64,000 bases of DNA from Nemertoderma westbladi (Eukaryota > Xenacoelomorpha > Nemertodermatida > Nemertodermatidae). The position numbers and the translations under genes are program-made. The notes under the pieces were generated by a model that saw only the letters and a program-made list of their open reading frames with translations, had not been told where the DNA came from and did not search any database. Below, in pieces: positions 52,701 through 61,300 of this stretch (within the stretch, counting starts at the first letter, position 1; each line of letters starts with the position of its first letter). The stretch lies in the NCBI GenBank assembly GCA_032718475.1, contig JAUCBJ010002587.1, positions 62,001-126,000 of the forward strand. The letters are read 5' to 3'.

Positions 52701-53456
52701 TCGGTACAGCGAAATGGCCGCTGCCGTCTCTATCAAACTGGGTGTCGAACAGGGTTTAATCTCCGTATACGGATCTAATGTCGTAACGGTCGGCGTAATG
52801 GGTCTCGGAGGTCGCTTTCCGCTGAAGTCGATACTGATCATCGGGTTGCTCATCGGGTAACCTCCCTCGTTATATCTAAGGAACTGGTGAGCTTGACATC
52901 GCGTTAATATCGGTTCTGGATGTTGCTCGTCTAGTCGGTCGGGAATCGCCACGTCTTGTTTATTCATGCATTCACCGCACTTGTAGAACAGCTTGTACAC
53001 GCTGAAGATTTTCGGCGTCTCCTGATCCTCGCCTCGAGTCCTCCGGTACAGATGCATTCCGTCGAACTGATCGCGGACTGCAGGTAGAGGTTCTTCGTGT
53101 CGTAAATACATATTCATATGGTACAGCCGTGCGATCTCCTCGTCCGGGTCTGCACTAATGTCACATACGTCTAAAGCGAAGTCGTAGGGATACCGAGTGC
53201 GATACTCTCTCCGCAAAACTTCCATACGGTCCCCCAACGCTCTCATTCTTTCCCTCCGTAATTCCTTATCATAAGTGGGTTTGTATTTCCCATTTAGCTC
53301 CATCACCGACCGCCCATGGTAGTAAACGTTCGAATCTTTACATCCCGGTCGCGCGAATGGTAGCTCCGCCTCCTCTCTGGCAGTAAATCCTCTGCGCGGT
53401 TGCGCTCTAATATCCTTCTCCATTATACCCCGCGTATATACATATATATATCCCAA
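49716..53456 (-). CDS. DEDD exonuclease-like protein with three CCHC zinc knuckles (1246 codons)
   Basis: Uninterrupted minus-strand frame. The first ATG gives MGYIYVYTRG; the second, at residue 12 (MEKDIRAQ), may be the real start. Residues 490-705 look like a WRN/RNase D-type 3'-5' exonuclease: Asp496-x-Glu498 (FYDNEGG) as Exo I, KVGSGVQSD with Asp594 as Exo II, DTKLLLLWAQD next, then RQALVYWNIC where the usual Tyr-x3-Asp of Exo III is Tyr686-x3-Cys690. If aligned correctly the last metal ligand is lost and the enzyme may be inactive. Three CX2CX4HX4C knuckles follow at 901-914, 925-938 and 945-958, indicating nucleic-acid binding, then an Arg/Gly-rich tail. Two palindromes lie in linkers (residues about 269-274 and 800-806). 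It could be a host gene or a captured ORF of the neighbouring BEL element, which is on the same strand. Zinc knuckles are certain; the exonuclease call is inference. Confidence 0.75.
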   Translation of the reverse strand: MGYIYVYTRGIMEKDIRAQPRRGFTAREEAELPFARPGCKDSNVYYHGRSVMELNGKYKPTYDKELRRERMRALGDRMEVLRREYRTRYPYDFALDVCDISADPDEEIARLYHMNMYLRHEEPLPAVRDQFDGMHLYRRTRGEDQETPKIFSVYKLFYKCGECMNKQDVAIPDRLDEQHPEPILTRCQAHQFLRYNEGGYPMSNPMISIDFSGKRPPRPITPTVTTLDPYTEIKPCSTPSLIETAAAISLYRAYKDLEARREAARDSGTKPAGLELSSPWTAFTSPHRARTLTPEHQDDIDALRQEERAAKAKELFENRIAEYNKTADRHQEETRRVTGFVPQVVSQPRPVYYSDGNEPAILVDHPESREAIRFLPMVRMADHWNVDCLREVLCAKFLRDVPMQITDYDTLDKIGAPGKESKLFGWLDKYIKVWVAVATFPDDEEVDQTWLRRKGSYTRYDDHKAIERMWTPSDEIQRQWRKTEESLQDWRVMFYDNEGGSHQECLTSKCIQIRAADGVTHVFMRVRADRERPEPIITTQYRRGKDPREQILEVCRRGGMHGAERIDARMLPKKVREAILNQDYVKVGSGVQSDLESDFNAMTDLEDRLPRPFVDTKLLLLWAQDIGIYREYPNSAKTGMGFIAHLLYNWDFKLKTQKKYEEAYGEYNTPPGAEFKSHFKRQALVYWNICAPPRASLQYYLVLESNTVTCLLADIVARVLKRHPLVFGGDQYVRSKGGIQSDVMKRFLTPFFNQSLENTSMVRRGLAIFEGVYRQNIGDLGDRPSMEYPTPEALEKWFGNQTRGFGTPFHSEADRPVKEGWPETLVEVFGVDLPVEKTYPKRTREEILEIEDKGEDVYFVPDRQPLTGEDDIVLDIGKEGSAKPIGDLIYERAWFPQARRCKLCGSTRHNQKSCDAVVEAAHKVCRWCNETDHSFHTCTVFISQCGYCGVKGHRSARCQLRDDSFQNHSANLLREMLDKWESVADYHIQAQMRWLPFKAGYGFWAVDPSHVAYEPYLQSLPQYQELILTAQDLPQNTGVIVVREYFRQLNMDNKYTWNFVAICDRITKGLFSETRKVVRARGDWRMAAIQYRNEFLLTHVPVGSLTAERIQEQRIAATTATTAGAQGSRREPGGEVQDKRQVKDDHYHSIIEAQRLQRKAQGASEKARVQLQKEELAEATTGARQLGRGRGRSTSRESVGAQGTSSPVPGSDASRTPSTESTGGRLVYLGRGRKRVASPKNPGAGR
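51026..51070. repeat. dispersed palindrome family, copy 2 (inside ORF)
   Basis: Perfect 16-bp palindrome CAAACCCGCGGGTTTG at 51041-51056, with GGGA/TCCC and AGTGG/CCACT outer arms. On the coding strand it encodes QTRGFG in the linker before the zinc knuckles of the exonuclease-like protein. Confidence 0.9.
52620..52663. repeat. dispersed palindrome family, copy 3 (inside ORF)
   Basis: Perfect 18-bp palindrome CCAAACCCGCGGGTTTGG at 52634-52651 plus 8-bp outer arms GGGACTCG/CGAGTCCC (52620-52627, 52656-52663). It encodes TKPAGLELS in a linker of the exonuclease-like protein. Confidence 0.92.
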
Positions 53457-53720
53457 TAAGTGCCGTTACGTAACCAATTACACTGTGGGTAAATCAGTTA
53501 GATGTCGCCGAAGGACAGACCTCCCGAACCCCCCCCCCCCCCCCCCCCCGCTGCCTTCCAGCAGTTCAGGTTCGACTCTCTAGATCCCGTCTCTTCCTAA
53601 CTAACTATCCTCTAACCTATTCCCATGCATAGCGCAAAAACTTTGGAGATAAACTGGCCGTGACCAACTCACTTTTTGATGCCCAAACTACTCCCATTAC
53701 TCGTACTAAACTACAGTAGT
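53457..53720. other. upstream flank of the 1246-codon ORF
   Basis: Short region holding a C21 tract at 53529-53549. GGTTCGACTCT at 53569-53579 matches the pol III B-box consensus GWTCRANNC, but no A box or tRNA fold was found, so no RNA gene is called. Confidence 0.5.
53529..53549. repeat. poly-C tract (21 C)
   Basis: Homopolymer of 21 C, a G run on the strand of the adjacent ORF, located about 75-95 bp upstream of its start. Confidence 0.95.
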
Positions 53721-54863
53721 TAGAAGGACTATCTGGCTGTTATCTTTGTTGACTTCTTCAAGGCCTTTGATTCAGTCTCTCGCTCACGTATGTTCAGCAT
53801 ACTTTCATTATATGGGATTCCTGATGAAATTATTGCAGCAATCAGATCAGTATACGATGGTTCGACAACATTTGTGTCTACTGTTGACGGTGACACAGAA
53901 CCATTTGAAGTGTTATGGGGCGTCCTCCAAGGAGACACACTTGCACCATTCTTGTTCATTATTGTGGTTGACTATGTTCTACGCATGTCCTTAGATCATC
54001 ATAATGATGATGGGGTGATGATAACTCCACCTACTGGCTCCAGAAGTCGAGGAAATCCTGCCAAGTACCTAACTGATCTAGACTTTGCTGATGACTTAGG
54101 AGTACTCTCAGAATCATTAGAGGGAGCCCAACGGCTCCTCAGCTCATTAGAACATGCTGCTTCTAGTGTTGGTCTTTTTATTAACTCCAGAAAGACCAAA
54201 ATTCTGACAGTTAACTTTGAAAGTCCTCAGCAAGTCTCTGATCGGATGAGCATAAGCTCAAAGGATGGTATGCTTGAGCATGTGGACGACTTCTGTTACC
54301 TGGGATCATGGATCCGGAAGTCAGGTGAGGACCTTCGAATACGTAAGGGAAAGGCATGGGCAGCCTTGAATAGGCTTTCCAGGATTTGGAAGTCACCGAG
54401 AATTAATCGGAAACTTAAGGTCCGATTATTTAGAGCAGCAGTAGTTCCAGTACTCCTCTATGGGAGTCCATGCTGGGCTCTAACTGCTGAGGACACCAAA
54501 TCTCTGGATGGCACATTCACAAGAATGCTACGCCGGGTTCATTGTGTCAAGTACAATGCACACATCTCCAACCAGACACTATATAACATTGGAGGTGTCT
54601 CATTGGTTCCCCCAAGCTTGACACTAGAACAAAATCGCCTCCGCTTTGCAGGACATTGCTTTCGCCGTGAGGACCAGCCAGTGCATAATCTTGTACTTTG
54701 GCAGCCTCATGGAGTGAATAAGCATGGTGGACAGCCCATGACTTTCTTGAGACGCATCTTAAAGGACACTGGCCTTAAAGATGCGGATGATCTAGCAAAT
54801 GTCATGGGTGATAGGGAGTTGTGGCGGTGCAATTTTGTTGACAAGCCGGCACAGCATTCTTAA
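53721..54863 (+). pseudogene. 5'-truncated non-LTR retrotransposon reverse transcriptase
   Basis: The frame is open from just after a TAG at about 53720 to the stop at 54861-54863 and needs no ATG. It starts at reverse-transcriptase motif A (AVIFVDFFKAFDSV), continues with GVLQGDTLAPFLFII, the catalytic LDFADDLGVLSE box (FADD), the LFINSRKTKIL region, LLYGSPCWAL and a C-terminal RLRFAGHCFRRE segment. These are typical of RTE/CR1-group LINE-like elements of invertebrates. The endonuclease and the first RT motifs are absent, so this is a dead, 5'-truncated copy, as is usual after incomplete reverse transcription. An ATG at 53790 gives a 357-codon ORF, but it starts inside the RT domain. It is inserted between the two minus-strand ORFs, in opposite orientation. 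Confidence 0.9.
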
Positions 54864-55370
54864 AAATGCAGCTGCAATGCAGCATGCCGATCCTAGTAGG
54901 ACTATAGCCACAATACTCGACTATACCAAACCCACAGGTTTGATAATCGAACATCACACTTCACTGCAAACTACTGAGTGGGGTCCATGTACGCCTCTGG
55001 TGCTACTAACCTTTAGCACCTTAGTTGCACTGTTGGCACCAATCTGTGGAAGTTGCTAAACTCAATTTACACTCCTACGTAATATAGCCGTCACCATGGT
55101 TTCTAAATGCTATTTTCCAGGCTTCACGACTTTTCAAATTACTGTATATCTATAGACGAATTCTAAAACGCGTCTATACACAGCGTCTGGAATTGTCTTG
55201 GGTTCACTTCTAATTTTTTAAATTTTTAAATTTTCCAAAAATTTTGAAAATAAAATTTTGTTTTTGATACCCACCAGACAAAACTCAACGCAAATCACTG
55301 CAAACCCGCTCCTATGCATTTCCTTGTATTTGCATACGAGGAATGCATACGAAGTGAGTTGCATCCAACG
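54864..55370. other. 3' flank of BEL pol and of the non-LTR insertion
   Basis: No gene. It contains palindrome copy 4, a stem-loop TATAGACG/CGTCTATA (55151-55158, 55171-55178) and an A/T-rich run (55210-55260). A 3' LTR is expected near here but I could not identify one by matching to the right end of the window. Confidence 0.5.
54917..54950. repeat. dispersed palindrome family, copy 4
   Basis: Core CAAACC-CACA-GGTTTG at 54927-54942, outer TCGA/TCGA at 54917-54920 and 54947-54950. It lies between the non-LTR remnant and BEL pol, outside any ORF. Confidence 0.8.
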
Positions 55371-58300
55371 CTAATTCTGTTTAGAGGCAGGAGACAAATT
55401 ATAATCTCCTGTCTCGATACGTGTCTCCTCTAATAACACGATATCTTGGACCGGTCGGTCCAAGGTGTGTAAACCATTAGTTTTACACTTCTTTGGGTGC
55501 GGACACTTGCACCTAATTTTCACAGTGACTGTGCGCACTATGTTTTGCACGTCTGGGTGTGTGTGCAAGATGACACCTGTCTCCCAGTATTTTCTCTTGA
55601 CAATTGGTTCGGTTATCAATACGTAATCTCCCCTTTGGAGACTCCGAACCGTTTTGTACCACTTTGTTCTGGTAGATATGGTGGGAAGATAGTATTCCCG
55701 CCAATATTCCCAGATTGTGTACGCCACTAATTGTGTCACCTTCCAGCTTTTACGACTATATAGGTCGGCACTAACGGGTTCTGATGCCGGCACAAGAAAT
55801 GCTGGACTCTGCATTAACAAATGATTCGGCGTTAATGCAACACCATCTGGCAACATAGCTATCGGCCTCGAGTTTAATGTATGCTCGATTTCGATGAAAG
55901 CTGTGACCAGTTCGTCGTCGGTAAGTTGTTTGTTTACAGGCAATGTTTTGGCAATGGCCTGTTTTACAGAGCGAACTAAACGCTCCCAACTTCCTCCTCT
56001 CCAAGGACTTTCTGGAGTATTAAATCTCCACTCTACTCCTAGCGGCAAAAGTGCTGCAGAAATTTCCTTATTCCGTGCCGCTTTATGAGCCGCGTTCAAC
56101 TCGCTATTCCCTCCGACAAAGTTTGTACCCTTATCAGAGTAGAACGCCTTTACTAGTCCTCTCCTGGCCATAAATCTCTTTAAGGCCAGGAGCAGAGATT
56201 TGGTCGACATGTCTGCCACACGCTCAATGTGTATGGCTCTACTAGCCATACATGTCAGTAGCAGACCCCATCGCTTGTGGGTCAGCCATCCACTCTTTGC
56301 TTCAATCGGACCAAAACAGTCCACCCCTGTGTTCGTAAAGGGTGGGTCATTTGCCTGCACTCTCGCTTCCGGGAGTTCAGCCATCTCCTGTTCCAATACT
56401 CTGGCGTTCACTCTCTTGCAAACCAGACAGGCGTCGTACATGGTGCCGACTGCCCTGCTTGGCTGCAATAGAATGAATCGCTGTCTCGCTGCCGACAGAC
56501 AGTGTAACTTTCCCGCGTGATGCAACCTCTTGTGTATATCCCATAGAATCGCTCTTTGCAATTCTATTGGGTGACTAGGGATTATCACTGGGAACCGAAA
56601 CTGTGAGTTTATGTCGACAGTCTGGATTCTCGATCTATGACAAATTAAACCCTTATGGATTAATGGACTCCATTTTCTAAGGGGTTTATAGAGAACTGGT
56701 CGTTGAGCCGATAATAGATAGAATTCTTTTGGGAAGGCACACATTTGATAATGTTTCAAATGCTTTAATTCCGCTTGATCAATCTCATCCTCTGTCAGAG
56801 GTTGTTTCAATTTCCGAATTCGCTCACTATTGGCGCTCGATGGTTCTCTCAAATGTTCCGAATGTTTTATACAAAGGTACGAAATGTATCGGCTTAACCA
56901 CGCAGTTCTTTTACAAATTGTCAGCCAAGAGGCAGACGAATTTAGTAATTTGTCATAAATACTGCATGACTCTAATGCCAGCGACGGTTGTCCGCTAACT
57001 AATGGAAGTTTCGAATCCAAACCCGCAGGTTTGGAAACCAAAGGCTCCATTTTGTCGGTCATTTTCTGTCCGTCACTTACCAACTGTGACTCTGGTTTAG
57101 TCTGTAAGGGTGGTTTTATGTCATAACTTACCCTTCCGGACCTAGTAGTCACGTAAGTCTGTTGGTCTGACAGGTCTCCGGGACGCTCCAATAACTCTTC
57201 AGGCCGCTCCAATGACTCTTCAGGCCGCTCCAATGACTTAAGTTTGGCTTTAGACTTCGACTTAGAGACTTTCTCCACCTTGACTTCTGCATCTTCAGGC
57301 ATCGGATTGGTCACTATCTTTAGTCGCTCTGGCCAATGTTCCTGTGTCCTCGTTAGAAAATCAGGTCCATGCAACCAAAACTCCTGCGACTCCTCCTGAC
57401 AGAATTCCGCCGGCATTGCACCTCTCGAAGTTATGTCGGCCGGGTTTAACACTCCCGGACAATGTCTCCATTGTTCCTTCGTCGAAAAGTCGACTATCTG
57501 AGCGCGTCTATTGGCCACAAATGTCTTTAGTGCAATATTGTCGGCCGCAATGTACACTAACACCAAGGATGCGTCCGTCCAATAAAATAAGGTCAATGTC
57601 GTATCTAACTCCTCAGTTATCTGCTTACTTACCTCGACTGAAACTACAGCCGCCTGTAACTCTGCACGAGGGACAGTCATGTATTTGACCGGCATTGTCT
57701 TTGATCTAGAAGTCACAAAGGCCGTCTCAAATTTATCCTGACTCACCTCTCGGCGAAGGTAGGCTACCATACCAAAGCCGGTGTCACTTGCGTCACTAAA
57801 CAGATGCAGTTCGAGATCAGCTGGAAATACCAGCTGATTCGGAAAGTAGGAACGGGGTACATCTATATTTTTCAATAGATGCAACTCGGCTTCCCACTCC
57901 CTCCACTGCTTTGCATGTATAGGAGATATTGGTTCGTCCCACTCTAGGTCGGACAACCAAATTTTCCTCATGCACGCTCGTGCCTGTAATATAACCGGAC
58001 TGATATAGTTCATCGGGTCAAATAGTCTACTCAAAGTCGATAAGCAAATTCTCTTTGTCAAAACTTTGTCTGGGCTACTGGGCTCAAATCTAACTCTTAC
58101 CTGGAATTTATCCGTATTCGGATTCCAAGCGAGTCCCAGTACTCGCGCCATGGGAATTGGTTCTACCCCCAATTCTATGTCTCCGCTCCCGCGATCTTTC
58201 ACCGGGAATGACTCTAATAGGGCCTCCGAGTTCGTAGTGAACTTGGTGAGAGGAAATCCCCCTGTAGCCAAGCACTCTTGCAGGCCGTGAGCCACTTCTA

Positions 58301-61300
58301 TGGCTTGTTCCGCCGTGTCCTTGGACACCAATCCGTCGTCCATGTAGAAGTTTCTCAAGATGGACTCGATAACCTCTACTGGATACTTACCAATCTGGGC
58401 TGTTGCCGTTTTCTTTAAAACAAACAGCGTGCCATTTGGACTATCGCGGGCACCAAATATCCTTACGTACATCTGGTATGTAACCACTGGGCCGGATAAG
58501 TCTTCATTCTCATACCAGAGAAAGCGAAGGCTATCCTGGTCTGCCTTACAGGCTCTTACCTGGTGGAACATCGCCTCGATGTCACAAGTAAATGCGAATC
58601 GCCGCTGTCTAAAACGTAACAGTATTCCAATCAAATAATTATTCAGGTTGGGACCATCCATCAACTCTGAATTCAGGGACATACCTCTATAGACTGCTGC
58701 GCAGTCGTTGACTACTCGGACTTTGTCAGGTTTGTCAGGGTGAGTCACATAGTGGTGTGGGAGGTAATAAGTCTGGTCTGTCACTAAGTCAGGGTCCTCT
58801 ACCTTCCCAGCAAATCCCTTGGCGAAATAGTTGTTGATCTGGGCGCAATACTTCTCCCTAATGTCTGGATTCTTCAACAACCGAGCCCTTACTCCGTTTA
58901 ATCTTTTCAAGGCTAAGTTGTAGTTGTTCTCCAACTTAGGTGGTTGTCGACGCCACAACATTCCAACTTCAAAATGTCCAGTCGGTAGTAGACGTATGGT
59001 ATCTTCCATCATCTCCAGCGACCGTTTCTCATCAGTAGACATGGCTAGGTCATATCCACCGGGTTCCATTGCGTCCCTATCCAGCCATTCGACGGTTCTG
59101 GCTCCTGTCTCAAGGTCCTGGCGTATCAATTCCTTCTGCAATTCCTCCTCACTGTACTGGAAAATGTCTAGGTCTCGATATTTAGCCACCTGACCCTCCA
59201 CTATGTCAGTATAAGTCAAAACGTTACTCAGATAGGTAGCGTGGGCCGCTGAACCAGACCCACGGGTCTGATAACAGTAGTCCTCGGGTTCACTATCTGT
59301 CCGGTCATTATGAAGTGGTTCCGACAACCTAACATTATCGGGAATCAACTCCTCGTCCGACTCGCTAAAGTCACTATAGTGGTCAATACAGGTTCTCCTA
59401 AACTCGTCTATGTCTGGTGGTTCTACTAACGGTGGTTGAGTTATAGGCTGTAATTCGTCATATCTGTCTATTGGCTTGCCGCCACCTGTAAACTCATAAG
59501 ACATGGGTACTCTTGTATACCAACCTAATATGGTCCTATGGGCATGTGGTCCATTGACATGCGGCTCAGCTGGTCTCGTTTCCCATATCTGGTGTGCGAT
59601 CAGCTGTTCTGCACCAATCAACATAGAAACATTCCTATAACCTACCTGGTGTCTGGGTATCCTGAGCTTGTCAAAATACTCCTGTGCTATGGGACTCATC
59701 GGTGGCACCTTACCTAACTGCCTGCCGAATCCCTTCATAGCTAGACACTTAAATCCGTCCAATGGCAAAGCTTTCCATTCTTGTCGAGTATGTTGGTCTC
59801 TCGGAAGTAGGGAATCTAGTTCTACAGATATCCTGTGTCCCTTGAGGTCACCTACCCCATGCATAGACTTCAACTCTATTTGGATCTCCTCAGCGTCCTG
59901 GAAGCTAGAAACAGCTCTCGCCACTTCCTCGTCGATATAAGATAATGTGGACGCAGTGTCCAACATGACATATATTCGCTTCGATCCCTTATCGCCAGTA
60001 ACTTTCACCGGATTCACGCTAAATATTTCCGACGTGGCCGATGATAGATACGTCCGCGCGCTGGTCGATGAACTATCCGCAGTGAAACCTTGGCAGGTCA
60101 CTTCTCTCGCGCTCGACTCGCCATCTTCGTCCGACGAACCTGGTTGATAACCATCGTCCTGGATGCCGGTGTACGTATTCCTTCTTATCGATACGGGTTC
60201 TTTGCTCCCCTTCCTGTGAGGATTTCGCTGTAAGTAACGGTCCGTTGGGGTATGGAAATCCGCATGTAGCAACTTGTGATGTAGTCTGCCGCATTCCATG
60301 CATCCGTCCTTGCTGTTCGGGCACTGCCGCCGTACATGACCTGGCGCAAGACATGCCCAACAGGTGTCCAACGTCCGCACTTGAACTCTTCTCTGTTCCG
60401 AAATTAATTCTTTGAACCGTCTGCAACTATCTAACTTATGGTCGTCAGATCTTACCTCCTTTAGTAAGCAGTATTGGCAACCTACAAATCCATCCGGCAA
60501 CTCCTGTTGCTTTAACCTAGGTCTATCTAACCGCTCACCTGACCATACTCGCGAGTCTGATCTAAAGGCTGGGGTACTCGAATTATATCTGTCTACTGAG
60601 TTAAATGTCACAGTGGTCCTGTCATCGTCAAAACTTACCATAGACTTACCGGTAACAGGTTTAGACTCTCTCATATTCTCCTCTGAGAAGTTTGATTTCA
60701 TCTCTGCTACTGCGTCTGTGGCTATCATGTCATGAATATGCTGAAGTGTCAACACTTTACCTTGACCCTCCAACTTATTCTCTAATTTGCGCCATTTCTG
60801 TCGGTAACGCATGTTTAAACGTCTTATTACGCTTTTTAAAACTTCGGCGTGATCACCATGATGAGGTAGATTCACCGTCCTCAAGATGTCCAATGCGTTC
60901 GAAATGGCGTTCGCTAAGTTCAACAGCTCTAACGGAGTTGTAATCCTTCCGCCCTTACCCAAGTCTTCTACTATCGACTGCGCCATCTTGGTTTTATTCC
61001 CGTAGATGTCGCTAAGCGTCTTCATCGCTAACTCGAATGCCCTTTCATTGCCGACGAAGTTGTCAGCAATGGCTCTAGGTTCTCGATGGAGCATCTGAAG
61101 CAAATAGTTGAACTTCTCGTTGGGAGTAAAGGTGCTGTTGGTTAGCTGCTCGTCGACATAGGTTTTGAAGGTCCTCCAATGCTTATGGTTGCCCATAAAC
61201 TTCTGGGGTTGTTGCGTCGGCAGTCCTTGCCTAGCAGCAAACTTACCTATGTCCCTAAGGGTTGCGTCGTTCCGGGTTAACAAATGGTTTAGTTCCGCAG

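Noticed and set aside
53569-53579. Pol III B-box match as a tRNA or SINE
   Set aside because: No A box at a suitable distance and no cloverleaf; a single short motif is expected by chance.
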